From: Cupriavidus basilensis
GTDB taxonomy: Bacteria > Pseudomonadota > Gammaproteobacteria > Burkholderiales > Burkholderiaceae
Direction of reading: 5' to 3'
Assembly (NCBI RefSeq): GCF_008801925.2
Contig: NZ_CP062803.1
Span: 4,464,001-4,528,000 of the forward strand
DNA length: 64,000 bases
Below the pieces are notes generated by a model that was not told where the DNA came from, searched no databases, and saw only the letters and a program-made list of their open reading frames with translations. Shown here piece by piece: positions 44,031 through 53,129 of this stretch (positions within the stretch are counted from its first letter, which is position 1; each line of letters begins with the position of its first letter). Both the position numbers and the translations under genes were made by a program.

Positions 44031-44347
44031 AGTTCCTGGAGGAGAGCGAGGCCGACGATCCCATCCTGTCGGTAGTCAACCTGATCGACGTGTTCCTGGT
44101 GGTGATCGCCGCGTTGCTGGTGGCCATCGCGCAGAACCCGATGAACCCGTTCACGCACGCGGACGTCACCATCATCACCAATCCGGGCAAGCCCAACATG
44201 GAGATCGTCTCCAAGCAGGGCGAGAAGGTCGTGCGCTACCAGGCCAGCGGCCAGGTCGGCAGCGGTGACGGCACCAAGGCCGGCGTGGCGTACCGGTTGC
44301 AGGACGGCTCGATGGTGTATGTGCCGGAAGCCGCGGCCGCGCGGTAA
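44027..44347 (+). CDS. DUF2149 domain-containing membrane protein
   Basis: A 106-residue protein with one membrane segment (about residues 20 to 38, LIDVFLVVIAALLVAIAQ) and a small periplasmic domain. DUF2149 proteins are found next to CobN-like and ExbB-like genes. The layout, a short cytoplasmic tail with DDPILSVVNLIDVFLV, recalls ExbD, so it may be the ExbD-like partner of the preceding gene. It starts inside the stop of that gene. Function is unproven. Confidence 0.85.
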   Translation: MKFLEESEADDPILSVVNLIDVFLVVIAALLVAIAQNPMNPFTHADVTIITNPGKPNMEIVSKQGEKVVRYQASGQVGSGDGTKAGVAYRLQDGSMVYVPEAAAAR

Positions 44348-44399
44348 AACTGCGCAATAATGAGCACAAGCGAGCCATCGCAACCAGGATTACTTAGCC

Positions 44400-45299
44400 A
44401 TGCGGATTCGTCACAGCGTTGCCAGCCTAGCCAGTTATGTCCCTACCCGCGCCGCCGCACTGGCGCTCGCGGCCGCCATGTTCGCCGCGCTCGCCGGTTG
44501 CGCCGGCACGCCACCCGCCGCCGTGGCTGGCGATGTCGCGCATCAGTTCACCGGCAAGACCTATGTGCTGCTGGGCGAGGTCCACGACAACGCCGATGGG
44601 CAAAAGCGGCGCCTGCTGGCGTTGTCCGACGCACTGGCAGCCGGCTGGCGCCCGGCCATCGCGATGGAACAGTTCGACCGCGAGCGCCAGGCCGATATCG
44701 ATCGCGCCCGCCGCGAGCGGCCCGGCGACGCGGCGTATGTCGTGGCGCAGGCGGGTGGAAAGAGCTGGCAGTGGGAGCTTTACACGCCGGTAGTGGCGCT
44801 GGCCTTGCGCTACGACCTGCCGCTGGTGGCGGCCAACCTGTCGCGCGCGGATGCAAGCAAGATCGTGCGCGACGGGCTGGACGGCGTGTTCGATGCGACG
44901 CAGCGCAAGCGCCTCGGCCTCGCCGCGCCGCTGCCCGCGGACGTGGTGACCGAGCAGACCGCGGTGCTTGACCGTGGCCACTGCGGCAATTTCCCCAAGT
45001 CCATGCTGCCCGGCATGCTGGACGCGCAGGCCGCGCGCGATGCGGTCATGGCGGCCTCCATGCGCGAATACGCCGACCGCGGCGCCGTGCTGATCGCCGG
45101 CAACGGCCACGTGCGGCGCGATGTGGGCGCGCCGCGCTGGCTCGCCGCCGAGCCGGGCGCGATCTACAGCGTGGGTTACCTGGAGCAGGCCAGCGGCCAC
45201 GAGATCGGCGCCTATGATCGCGTGGTGCTGGTGCCGGTGCACAAGCGGCCTGATCCGTGCGAGGGCGCCAAGCCGGCGGCAATGGCCGAGCCGGCCTGA
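44400..45299 (+). CDS. ChaN-family lipoprotein, haem-related
   Basis: A 299-residue protein of the ChaN (DUF399) family. The N-terminus has a lipoprotein signal ending in AALAGCAG, predicting attachment to a membrane. The family pattern is seen in TYVLLGEVHDNADGQ, AIAMEQFDRERQADIDRA and IAGNGHVRRDVG. ChaN of Campylobacter is an iron-regulated haem-binding lipoprotein, so it fits the haem locus just upstream (52 bases after DUF2149). It reads towards the reductase gene on the opposite strand, with only 14 bases between stops. Confidence 0.85.
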   Translation: MRIRHSVASLASYVPTRAAALALAAAMFAALAGCAGTPPAAVAGDVAHQFTGKTYVLLGEVHDNADGQKRRLLALSDALAAGWRPAIAMEQFDRERQADIDRARRERPGDAAYVVAQAGGKSWQWELYTPVVALALRYDLPLVAANLSRADASKIVRDGLDGVFDATQRKRLGLAAPLPADVVTEQTAVLDRGHCGNFPKSMLPGMLDAQAARDAVMAASMREYADRGAVLIAGNGHVRRDVGAPRWLAAEPGAIYSVGYLEQASGHEIGAYDRVVLVPVHKRPDPCEGAKPAAMAEPA

Positions 45300-45313
45300 A
45301 TCCGGCGGCGCGC

Positions 45314-46765
45314 CTAGCCGAACAGCTCCTCGGCCACGGTGGGATGCAGCTGCACCGTGGTCTGCAGGTGCGACAGCTTCACCCCGAGCCGCACCGCCAC
45401 GGCAAACGCCTGCATGATCTCGGGCGCGGCGTTGTCCATCATATGGGCGCCCAGCACGCGCCCGCTGCGCGCATTCACCACCAGCTTGACCATCGACGCC
45501 TGCTCGCTGCCGGCAAAGCGATTCTCAAGCGAGACGAAGCGGCGCACCACGGTGTGGATGCGCTCCGGCTTGCCAGCTGCCTCGATGGCCGCATGCTCCG
45601 TCAGTCCCACGCTGCCGATCGCCGGCTCGCAGAAAACCGCCGTTGGCACCAGGTCGAAATCCGCGCGGTCGTCGCGGCGGCCGAACAGGCGGTCGGCCAG
45701 CCAGCGGCCCTGAGCGCCGGCCACCGGCGTGAGGTGCAGGCCGTCGATGACGTCGCCAATGGCATGGATCGAGCGCACCTTGGTGCGCAACGAGCGGTCC
45801 ACCTGGATGCCGCCCTTCTGCGTTTTCGCGATGCCCAGCGCCTCCAGGCCGAGCCCGTCCCAATGCGGGTCGCGCCCGATCGCCGCCAGCGCCGCCTGCG
45901 CGCGCACGGTCTGGATGCGGTCATTGCCATGCTGCCGGTAGCACACGTCGATGGCGCCGTTGGCCTGGTTCAGCAGCGTCACCTCGGCATTGAAATGCAG
46001 GCGCACGCCCTTGGCGGCGAGCGCTTCGGCCAGCGCCTCGGCCACTTCGTGGTCAAAGCGCGTCAGCAGGCGTGCCTCGCGCACCAGCATCTCCACCTTG
46101 ACGCCATAGCGCGACAGGATCGAGGCTTGCTCCACCGCGACGTAGCCGCCGCCGATCACCACCAGCGAGGCTGGCAGGCTCTGCCAGGTGAAGATGTCGT
46201 CGGAGGTGCAGGCCAGCTCGCCACCCGGCACCGGCAACGCGCGCGGCCGTGCGCCGGTGGCAATCAGGATGCGTTTGGCGCGGATGGTCTCGGCGCCCAC
46301 CTGTACCTGGTCGGCGGCGCTGACCGTGGCGTCGCCGCGCAGCAGCTCCACGCCGGCTTGCTGCAGCCGGTGCGTGTAGGCCACGTGCAGCCGCGCCATT
46401 TCGGCGTTGACGTGCACAATGGCATCGCTCCAGTCTTCCTTGCCGCCGGTGTGCGAAAGGCAGCCTGACAGTATGGCCGCGAGGCTGGCGCCATACGAGA
46501 GCATTTTCTTGGGCACGCAGCCGCGGTTGATGCAGGTGCCGCCGATCGCGTCGCGCTCCACCAGCACCACGCGCGCGCCCAGCGTGGCCGCGCGCCGCGC
46601 AGCCGCCACGCCGCCCGAGCCGGCACCGATCACCACGAAATCCGCTTCGCGCTGCGTGCCGGGCTTGCGCTTGCCACGACGGGGGACTCGCTCGACAGCC
46701 TGCTCGGTGCTGGCCCTGCGGGCGCTCTGGCGCTCGGTCGTGGATCTTGCCTGGCGTTTCGTCAT
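45314..46765 (-). CDS. Glutathione-disulfide reductase-like flavoprotein
   Basis: A 483-residue pyridine nucleotide-disulfide oxidoreductase. The FAD motif is VVIGAGSGGVAAARRAA and the redox-active disulfide is in GGTCINRGCVPKK, the glutathione reductase form. NADPH-binding residues are expected around VVIGGGYVAVEQASILSRYG with Arg in VREARLLTRFD, and the catalytic His-Glu pair is in LHPTVAEELFG. An N-terminal basic tail of about 50 residues precedes the fold; it could be an over-long start, although AGGAGG is at the proper distance from the ATG. A dihydrolipoamide dehydrogenase-like or mercuric-reductase-like role is less likely. Confidence 0.85.
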   Translation of the reverse strand: MTKRQARSTTERQSARRASTEQAVERVPRRGKRKPGTQREADFVVIGAGSGGVAAARRAATLGARVVLVERDAIGGTCINRGCVPKKMLSYGASLAAILSGCLSHTGGKEDWSDAIVHVNAEMARLHVAYTHRLQQAGVELLRGDATVSAADQVQVGAETIRAKRILIATGARPRALPVPGGELACTSDDIFTWQSLPASLVVIGGGYVAVEQASILSRYGVKVEMLVREARLLTRFDHEVAEALAEALAAKGVRLHFNAEVTLLNQANGAIDVCYRQHGNDRIQTVRAQAALAAIGRDPHWDGLGLEALGIAKTQKGGIQVDRSLRTKVRSIHAIGDVIDGLHLTPVAGAQGRWLADRLFGRRDDRADFDLVPTAVFCEPAIGSVGLTEHAAIEAAGKPERIHTVVRRFVSLENRFAGSEQASMVKLVVNARSGRVLGAHMMDNAAPEIMQAFAVAVRLGVKLSHLQTTVQLHPTVAEELFG

Positions 46766-46845
46766 CAATGCCTCCTGTGGCGGCGCGAAGGCCGCATTGC
46801 ACATCGTGATGACGGAGCCGCGAGCACGGCCGGCGCGCTGGAGCG

Positions 46846-47775
46846 CTACCCGGCGGTGCCAAGCTCCGTCTTCATGACAGACGGCCAGTCACGCAAAAAG
46901 GTTTCCCCGTCGCGCCGGCCGAGTTCGTAGGCACCGATCATCGCGCCGGGCTGGGTGTAGTCCCAGCTCGAGATCGGAACCCGTTGCGAAGGTTGCAGGT
47001 AGAGCCGGCGCTGCGCGCCGTGTTGCAGGACAAAGCGGCGCGGGCGCGGATAGAGCCGCGTCACCAGCACCAGCACGTTGCCGGGCGTTGCGTCGAGCGC
47101 GTCGACCGGCACATTGTCGACCATGCCGCCATCCAGCACGGGCCGGCCGTCGCGCCGCAGCACCGGCGTGAAGGGCGGGGTCGAGGACGATTGCAGCAGC
47201 AGGTCCGCCAGCTGCTCGGGCGAGCCGCAGTCCTGCGCGCGCACGAACTCGGGATGAAACCCCAGCTTGCGGCCCAGGCGCGGGTGCAAGGTCTTGAGCC
47301 AGTGTTTCTCGATGTTGTAGGCGACCAGCCCGGCCATCACCGCTAGCCGCGGGCCGCTCCAGCGCGGGATGTGGGCCACGCCGATGCGGATCTCCGGCGC
47401 CGTCTGCAGGTTTGCCAGGCGGCCCTCGCCGAAGATGTTCAGCAATGCCGTGCGGTAGATGCCGTAATGCGGAAACACGCGCTGCTTGCTCAGCAGGTTG
47501 CCCCAGTACGCATTGCGCCGGTTGCCCGCAAGCACCTCGCCGTAGTACGCCATCACCTGGCGGGAGTCGTGCGTATAGATCATGCACGCCGTGGCGGCCC
47601 CGGCCGAAATCCCCGTGATGACACGCGGGCGCAGCCCCAGCTCGGGCGCCACCGTATCCCACCAGCCCGCCTGCCACCAGCAGCGGTTGCCGCCGCCGGC
47701 AAACACCACCTGGTCGAACCGCGAGGCGGCGGCGGGCGGGATGGGGGCAGGCGTCAGGCTGCGGGGCTCAGGCAT
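46846..47775 (-). CDS. Patatin-like phospholipase family protein
   Basis: A 309-residue patatin-fold hydrolase. The oxyanion loop is FAGGGNRCWWQAGW, the nucleophile motif is GISAG, and the catalytic Asp is in DGGMVDNVPVDA. It would hydrolyse acyl esters of lipids, in the cytoplasm or at the membrane. The ATG at 47775 is chosen, since the 17-residue upstream extension is a repetitive AKLHAISQ-type stretch starting with TTG. The gene is read leftwards, with the thioesterase gene upstream. Confidence 0.87.
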   Translation of the reverse strand: MPEPRSLTPAPIPPAAASRFDQVVFAGGGNRCWWQAGWWDTVAPELGLRPRVITGISAGAATACMIYTHDSRQVMAYYGEVLAGNRRNAYWGNLLSKQRVFPHYGIYRTALLNIFGEGRLANLQTAPEIRIGVAHIPRWSGPRLAVMAGLVAYNIEKHWLKTLHPRLGRKLGFHPEFVRAQDCGSPEQLADLLLQSSSTPPFTPVLRRDGRPVLDGGMVDNVPVDALDATPGNVLVLVTRLYPRPRRFVLQHGAQRRLYLQPSQRVPISSWDYTQPGAMIGAYELGRRDGETFLRDWPSVMKTELGTAG

Positions 47776-47842
47776 GGAGATAGCTTGGGAGATTGCGTGC
47801 AATTTGGCGTGCGATTTGGCGTGCAATTGGGTGATGTGCCGC

Positions 47843-48283
47843 TCACAGCAGCGCGTAAGTGGTGGTGGCCTGCACGGCTAGCTTGCCATCGGTGCCGGTC
47901 AGCTCGATCTCGCCGAACACCACGGTCCTGCCCAGGCGCAGCACATTGGCGCGCACCAGCACGTCGCCCTCGATCACCGGGCGCATGAAGTTGGTGGTGA
48001 GCGTGACGGTGGTCATCGGCCTGAAGGCGCCAAGTGCATTGGCGACGGCCACGATCATGGCGGTATCGGCGGCGGACATCAGCACCTGGCCGCACACCAC
48101 GCCACCCGCATGGCGAAATGATTCGTCAAAAGGCAGGCGCAGCGTTACGCCCTGCGCATCAACGTGCTCGGCACGCAGCCCGAGCTGGCGCACCCATGGC
48201 GCCAGGACCCGCTGCAGGGTGTGGTCGATATCGGCAAGCGTGAAGCCGGATTCCGGCGTGGGTTCTAGCGTTGGCTCTGGCAT
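47843..48283 (-). CDS. PaaI family hotdog-fold thioesterase
   Basis: A 146-residue hotdog-fold protein of the PaaI/YbgC acyl-CoA thioesterase type. HAGGVVCGQVLMSAADTAMIV contains the catalytic-helix Asp region, and TTNFMRPVIEGDVLVRANVL is the usual central strand. It would hydrolyse small or aromatic acyl-CoA. Its start follows the AbrB-type gene by 39 bases, so the two and patatin may be read from one leftward transcript. Confidence 0.87.
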   Translation of the reverse strand: MPEPTLEPTPESGFTLADIDHTLQRVLAPWVRQLGLRAEHVDAQGVTLRLPFDESFRHAGGVVCGQVLMSAADTAMIVAVANALGAFRPMTTVTLTTNFMRPVIEGDVLVRANVLRLGRTVVFGEIELTGTDGKLAVQATTTYALL

Positions 48284-48322
48284 GGCACGCCCGTTTGTCT
48301 GGGATGGGGCCGGGCCAGGTTG

Positions 48323-49381
48323 CTATTCCGTCTCCTGCGGCGCGGCACGATGTTTGAGCCAATGATACAGGGGGCCGGTGCACAGCACCACGAAGGCCAT
48401 CCGGATCACGTGGAAGGCGGTGACCAGGGGCACGCCAAGCTCCAGCACCTTGGCCGTGATGCACATCTCGGCGATGCCGCCGGGCGTGGTGCCGAGGATG
48501 GCGGTGGCGGGATGCACGCCGGACAGTGCGGACAGGCCCCAGCCGAACAGCGCGGAGAGCACCAGCGCCGCCAGCGTGTACACCGCCACGCCGCCGAGAA
48601 AGCGCGGCGCGGTATGGAGAAAGTCGCGCGAGAAACGCGCGCCCAGCGACACGCCGATCATCAACTGGCCGGCGCGGCTCATCCACGTGGGGATGGCGGA
48701 CAACTCGATGCCCGAGGCGGTCAGCACGGCGGCCGCCAGCAGCGTGCCGATCACGAAGGGATTGGGCAGGTTGAAGTGCTTGAGCACCAGCGCCACGCTG
48801 ACCGTGATCGCGATCAGCACGGGCAGCCACAGGTAGTCCACCGTGCGTGGCCCGGGCACGTATGGGTCAAGCCCGTGGATGCCGCCGTACTGGAACAGCG
48901 CGGGCACGGCCACCACCACCATCAGCACGCGCAGCGAATGCGCGGCCGCCACCTGGTCGATGCGCGCGCCGTTGCGCTCGGCCAGGTTGGCCATCTCCGA
49001 CGCGCCGCCGATGGCGGTGGAGAAGTACGCTGTCTTGAACGCCACGCCGGTGGTCTTGCGCAGCAGCCAGGCGCCGCCGCAGCCGAGCAGCAGCGCAAAC
49101 AGCGATCCTGCGACGATATACGGCAGGAACTCGATCAGCCGCGCCACCACGTCGGACGTGAAGTAAAGCCCGAGCGAGGTGCCAATGGCCCACTGCCCGG
49201 CATTGCGCGCCTGCGTGGGCGCGCGCAGGTCGGCGCCGCGCATGCGCGCGATGGCGACCGCCAGCAGTGGGCCGATCATCCATGGCAACGGCGTGTGCAG
49301 CAGCGTGCAAACGAGCGCGGCGGCCAGGCCGAGCAGCAGCGTCAAGAGGACCGGACGCCAGCGGTGAAGGAGAAAGGGCAT
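48323..49381 (-). CDS. AbrB-family membrane protein (AmoA-like)
   Basis: A 352-residue integral membrane protein with about 10 segments, belonging to the AbrB/putative ammonia monooxygenase-like family (often misnamed transcriptional regulator). Internal duplication is visible: LPWMIGPLLAVAIA in the first half and LPNPFVIGTLLAAAVLTASG in the second, each followed by a QWAIGTSLGLYF- or GQLMIGVSLGARF-type segment. A transport role is likely but the substrate is unknown. The ATG at 49381 is preferred because the hydrophobic protein begins there. Confidence 0.85.
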   Translation of the reverse strand: MPFLLHRWRPVLLTLLLGLAAALVCTLLHTPLPWMIGPLLAVAIARMRGADLRAPTQARNAGQWAIGTSLGLYFTSDVVARLIEFLPYIVAGSLFALLLGCGGAWLLRKTTGVAFKTAYFSTAIGGASEMANLAERNGARIDQVAAAHSLRVLMVVVAVPALFQYGGIHGLDPYVPGPRTVDYLWLPVLIAITVSVALVLKHFNLPNPFVIGTLLAAAVLTASGIELSAIPTWMSRAGQLMIGVSLGARFSRDFLHTAPRFLGGVAVYTLAALVLSALFGWGLSALSGVHPATAILGTTPGGIAEMCITAKVLELGVPLVTAFHVIRMAFVVLCTGPLYHWLKHRAAPQETE

Positions 49382-49477
49382 GTTGCAGCGGCCTGGCGCG
49401 CGGGGCGCCGGCGCGATGTTCTTGTGGTGGAGCGCAATGTAGAGATAGCGCGGCCGATGCCATGGCGCGACAAATGA

Positions 49478-49507
49478 AAAGGCCCGGCACCCTGGAGTGC
49501 CGGGCCT
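49478..49507 (-). terminator. Terminator hairpin after tctA
   Basis: A perfect 12-base stem, AAGGCCCGGCAC with GTGCCGGGCCTT (49478..49489 and 49496..49507), has a 6-base loop and is followed on the minus strand by TTTTCATTT. It starts 20 bases after the tctA stop. Confidence 0.8.
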
Positions 49508-49526
49508 TGCCCGCATTTTGCGCTAA

Positions 49527-51041
49527 TCAACCGGTGGCGTCAGCCACCTTGCCACGCGCCGAGCGCCGGGCCAGCCAGCCCAGGATGCGCGGGATCAGCA
49601 CCACCGCCACCGTCATGGCCAGGATGGTGGCCGAGATCGGCTGGGTCACGAAGATCGACCAGTCGCCCTGGCTGATCGACAGCGCATTGCGCAGCTGCTT
49701 CTCGGCGATGGGCCCGAGGATCATGCCCACGATCACCGGTGCGGTGGGGAAGTCGAAGCGGCGCATGGCCATGCCCAGCACGCCGATGATGAACAGCAGC
49801 AGCAGGTCGAACCACGACTGGCGGATGCCGTAGGCGCCCAGGCCCGCGAAGATCAGGATGCCGCCATACAGCAGCGGCGTGGGGATGCGCAGCATGCGCA
49901 CCCACAGGCCTATCGCCGGCAGGTTCAGCACCAGCAGCATCACGTTGCCGATGTACAGCGATGCCAGCAGGCCCCACACCAGGTCGCCCGAGGTCTGGAA
50001 CAGCATCGGGCCCGGCTGCAGGTTGTAGTTCTGGAACGCCGCCAGCAGGATCGCGGTGGTGTTCGAGGTGGGGATGCCCAGCGTCAGCAGCGGAGCCAGC
50101 GTGGCCGTCACGGCGGCGTTGTTGGCGGCCTCGGGGCCAGCCACGCCCTCGATCGCGCCCACCGTGCCGAACTCATCCTTGTGCTTGGACAGCTTCTTCT
50201 CGGTGGCGTAAGACAGGAAGGTCGGGATCTCCGCGCCGCCGGCCGGGATCAGGCCGAAGGGAAAGCCGATGATGGTGCCGCGGATCCAGGCCGGCACCGA
50301 GCGCTTCCAGTCCGACTTGGTCATCATGACCGAGCTGAGCTTGTTGAAGCCGCCCGCGGGCTGCGGGAAGAAGGCGTTGAACAGCGCCTCGCCCACCGCG
50401 AACAGGCCGACCGCGACCACCACGATGTCGATGCCGTCGTACAGCTCCTGCACATTCATCGAGTAACGCGTCTGGCCCGACAGCGAGTCCATGCCGATCA
50501 GGCCGATGCCCAGGCCCAGGAACAAGCTGGTCATGCCGCGCAGCAAGGACGAGCCCAGCACCGCCGACACCGTGGTGAAGGCCAGCAGCATGATCATGAA
50601 GTACTCGCCGGGCCCGAACTGCAGCGCCACGTCGGCCGCGACCGGCGCGAACATCGACAGCAGCACGGTGGCGATGGTGCCCGCGGCGAACGAGCCGATG
50701 GCCGCGGTGGCCAGCGCCGGGCCGGCGCGGCCGCTCTTGGCCATCAGGTTGCCTTCCATCGCCGTGACCATGGTCGACGACTCGCCCGGCGTGTTCATCA
50801 GGATGGAGGTGGTGGAGCCGCCGTACATGGCGCCGTAGTAGATGCCGGCGAACATGATCAGCGCGGCGGTGGGTTCCACCTTGGCGGTCAGCGGCAGCAG
50901 CATCGCTACCGTGAGCGCGGGGCCGATGCCCGGCAGCACGCCGATGGCGGTGCCCAGGAAGCAGCCCACCAGGGCCCACATCAGGTTGATTGGCGTGATG
51001 GCGATGGCAAAGCCATGCATCAGCAGGTTAAGCGTATCCAT
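49527..51041 (-). CDS. tctA: Tripartite tricarboxylate transporter, large permease TctA
   Basis: A 504-residue TctA protein with about 12 membrane segments. The family pattern [20 protein letters not shown] and [22 protein letters not shown] is clear in the first third, and [20 protein letters not shown] follows later. It forms the membrane pore of a TTT system that takes up tricarboxylates or another carboxylate using the sodium or proton gradient and a periplasmic binding protein. It comes 16 bases after tctB and ends in a strong hairpin. Confidence 0.95.
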   Translation of the reverse strand: MDTLNLLMHGFAIAITPINLMWALVGCFLGTAIGVLPGIGPALTVAMLLPLTAKVEPTAALIMFAGIYYGAMYGGSTTSILMNTPGESSTMVTAMEGNLMAKSGRAGPALATAAIGSFAAGTIATVLLSMFAPVAADVALQFGPGEYFMIMLLAFTTVSAVLGSSLLRGMTSLFLGLGIGLIGMDSLSGQTRYSMNVQELYDGIDIVVVAVGLFAVGEALFNAFFPQPAGGFNKLSSVMMTKSDWKRSVPAWIRGTIIGFPFGLIPAGGAEIPTFLSYATEKKLSKHKDEFGTVGAIEGVAGPEAANNAAVTATLAPLLTLGIPTSNTTAILLAAFQNYNLQPGPMLFQTSGDLVWGLLASLYIGNVMLLVLNLPAIGLWVRMLRIPTPLLYGGILIFAGLGAYGIRQSWFDLLLLFIIGVLGMAMRRFDFPTAPVIVGMILGPIAEKQLRNALSISQGDWSIFVTQPISATILAMTVAVVLIPRILGWLARRSARGKVADATG

Positions 51042-51057
51042 GGATCATCAGCTCCGT

Positions 51058-51531
51058 TCAGAACCCGGCGACGGGCAGCAACGGCAAATTGATGCCGAGC
51101 AGGAATTCAAACAGTGCCCACATCGGCAACGTAATGCACAGGCCGATCAGGGCGTCGCGCACAAAGCGCTTGCTGCCGTAGCCACGTGCCACGCAGACCA
51201 TCAGCAGGGTCGACGCCAGCACAAAGCCCAGCGTGCCGATCAGCGCCATATTGGCCACCAGGCCGGCGGCCACCCACAGGAAGCCGCGGAAATTGTGCGG
51301 GGCGTCAGGCAGCTCGGCGTCTTCTTCCGGCATATTGCGAAAGCCGCCGCGAATGCCTTGCCAGGTCAGCGCCGCGCCGCATGCGGCCAGGCCGATGGCA
51401 ACCAGCGTGGGCATGAAGCGCGGCGACAGGCCGGCATAGCCCTCGTCGCCGGAGATGCCCGACAGGCCGACGAAGTAGAAAGCGGAGAGCAGCAATACGG
51501 CAATGCCGATCGCCAGGTGTGAGGGTTTCAT
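51058..51531 (-). CDS. tctB: Tripartite tricarboxylate transporter, small permease TctB
   Basis: A 157-residue TctB protein with four membrane segments: AIGIAVLLLSAFYFVGL at the start and WVAAGLVANMALIGTLGFVLAS later, plus two more near the middle and end. It is the small inner-membrane subunit of the TTT carrier. The ATG at 51531 begins the MKPSHLAIGI segment, with GGAGCC some bases before; a start 21 bases upstream is possible. TctC lies upstream across a hairpin region. Confidence 0.9.
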   Translation of the reverse strand: MKPSHLAIGIAVLLLSAFYFVGLSGISGDEGYAGLSPRFMPTLVAIGLAACGAALTWQGIRGGFRNMPEEDAELPDAPHNFRGFLWVAAGLVANMALIGTLGFVLASTLLMVCVARGYGSKRFVRDALIGLCITLPMWALFEFLLGINLPLLPVAGF

Positions 51532-51613
51532 GATTAGAAGTGGCTCCTTCAAGCGGTGCCTGCGGCCGTGTTGTCCGGCCCTTGGCGTCCCGCGGTTTGT
51601 CGTCCCCGCTTAA

Positions 51614-51677
51614 GGCGGGGGTCCGGCGATGTGTAGTTTGGTTTTTGGGTATCGCAGGTGGACACCGGACCCCCGCC
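51614..51677 (-). promoter_or_regulatory. Intercistronic hairpin between tctC and tctB
   Basis: A perfect 13-base inverted repeat, GGCGGGGGTCCGG with CCGGACCCCCGCC (51614..51626 and 51665..51677), lies between tctC and tctB. A shorter competing hairpin (51604..51609 with 51615..51620) shares one arm. Such structures often stabilise the binding-protein mRNA and lower expression of the permease genes. Confidence 0.6.
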
Positions 51678-51773
51678 TGCCGCATGCGCACCGAGCGTTA
51701 CGGTGCGCCGCAGGCAGGGCCGACAGGTAAAACGCTGAAACGATCAAGCAGTGAAACGCTCAGGCGGGGCAGC

Positions 51774-52742
51774 TTACTTTGCTACGCCCAGCTCGCGCAG
51801 CGAACCGCCCAGGCGGGCCGACTCGCTGTCCACGAACTTGCCGAACTCGTCGCCGGTGAGCAGGAACGGAGTCCAGTCATTCTTGGCCAGCGTTTCCTTC
51901 CACAGGGGGGTCTCGGTCGCCTTGACCACCGCATCCACCAGCGCCTTGCGTTGCTCGGCGGTGATGCCCGGCGCGCCGTACACGCCGCGCCAGTTGTAGA
52001 TCTCCACGTTGATGCCCTGCTCCTTGAGCGTCGGGATATCGGCGGTGCGGTCCTTGGAGGTCACGGCCAGCGCGCGCATCTTGCCGCTCTTGATGAAGGG
52101 CAGGAACTCGGACACGCCGGCCAGGCCGACGGTCACGTGGCCGCCCAGGATCGAGGCCGAGGCTTCACCACCGCCCTGGAAAGGCACGTAGTTGATCTTC
52201 TTCGGGTCCACGCCGCTTTCCTTGGCCACCAGGCCCGCCAGGATGTGGTCGATCGAACCCTTGGAGCCACCGCCCCAGCTCACGCTGCCCGGGTTGGCCT
52301 TGAGCTGCGCGGTCAGGTCCTTCATGGACTTCAGCGGCGAGTTCGCCGGCACGGTGATCACCATGGTGTCGGCGAACAGGCGAGCGATCGGGGTGGCGTT
52401 CTTCAGCGTGACCGGGGGATGGTTGGTTTCGATGGCGCCGACCATCACCGCGCCGGTGACGATCATCGCGTTGGGGTTGCCCTTGTCGGTATTGACGAAC
52501 TGTGTCAGGCCGATGGTGCCGCCCGCGCCGCCCTTGTTGTCGTATGAGGCCGTCTTGGCCACGCCGGCGGAAACCAGCGCCGCGCCTAGCGAGCGGCCGG
52601 TCTGGTCGAAACCGCCGCCCGGGTTGGCGCCGATCATGAACTTCACGCTGTCGAGCGCGAACGCGGGCGCGGCAGCCACGGTGGCGGTGATCGCGGCCGA
52701 AGCCATGACGACGTGGGCAAAGCGATGAATCGAACGACGCAT
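51774..52742 (-). CDS. tctC: Tripartite tricarboxylate transporter substrate-binding protein (Bug family)
   Basis: A 322-residue periplasmic binding protein with an N-terminal signal peptide (residues 1 to 29, ASAAITATVAAAPAFA). The Bug/TctC pattern is clear: IGANPGGGFDQTGRSLGAAL, then WGGGSKGSIDHILAGLVAK. It captures the carboxylate substrate and passes it to TctBA. AACAGGAGACCG precedes the ATG. It is read first in the tct operon and lies downstream of possible TctD sites near 53016..53040. Confidence 0.93.
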   Translation of the reverse strand: MRRSIHRFAHVVMASAAITATVAAAPAFALDSVKFMIGANPGGGFDQTGRSLGAALVSAGVAKTASYDNKGGAGGTIGLTQFVNTDKGNPNAMIVTGAVMVGAIETNHPPVTLKNATPIARLFADTMVITVPANSPLKSMKDLTAQLKANPGSVSWGGGSKGSIDHILAGLVAKESGVDPKKINYVPFQGGGEASASILGGHVTVGLAGVSEFLPFIKSGKMRALAVTSKDRTADIPTLKEQGINVEIYNWRGVYGAPGITAEQRKALVDAVVKATETPLWKETLAKNDWTPFLLTGDEFGKFVDSESARLGGSLRELGVAK

Positions 52743-53015
52743 TACGGTCTCCTGTTCTTGTTCAGAGGATTGCCGGTGAACGGTTGCCGGCGTTGCTGGC
52801 GAGGACCGACCCCGGAGGTATCCGGCTGGCAGTGAAAGTGAAGCGGGCTGTCGGGGGCGGGAGAGTCGTGCGGTGCGCCGGCCCTGCGTGCGTTGACCGG
52901 GTGGCTCGGCGTTGTCTCCTGTCCCTGGCAGCGCTTGCATGCCGGACTTGTTCTTTGGCTTTCTGACTTGGTCTGGCCGGTACGGCGGCCATGGCGCGAT
53001 TCTAGGGGGTAGAAA

Positions 53016-53040
53016 CTGTCAAAAGGCTGTCAATTTGTCA
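53016..53040. promoter_or_regulatory. Tandem repeats, candidate TctD binding sites upstream of tctC
   Basis: CTGTCAA occurs at 53016..53022 and 53027..53033, 11 bases apart, and TGTCA a third time at 53036..53040. Tandem direct repeats at one-helical-turn spacing are typical of OmpR-family regulators such as TctD. TAGAAT on the minus strand at 52999..53004 could be the -10 for tctC. The rest of 52743..53129 shows nothing clear. Confidence 0.45.
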
Positions 53041-53129
53041 GGTAATGGGGTGGGGTTTACGTGGGGATGGATGTATGGACATTTGCTTTTTTAGACTTTT
53101 TGGTCTTTTTAGCGCCCTCTCATGTCTTC

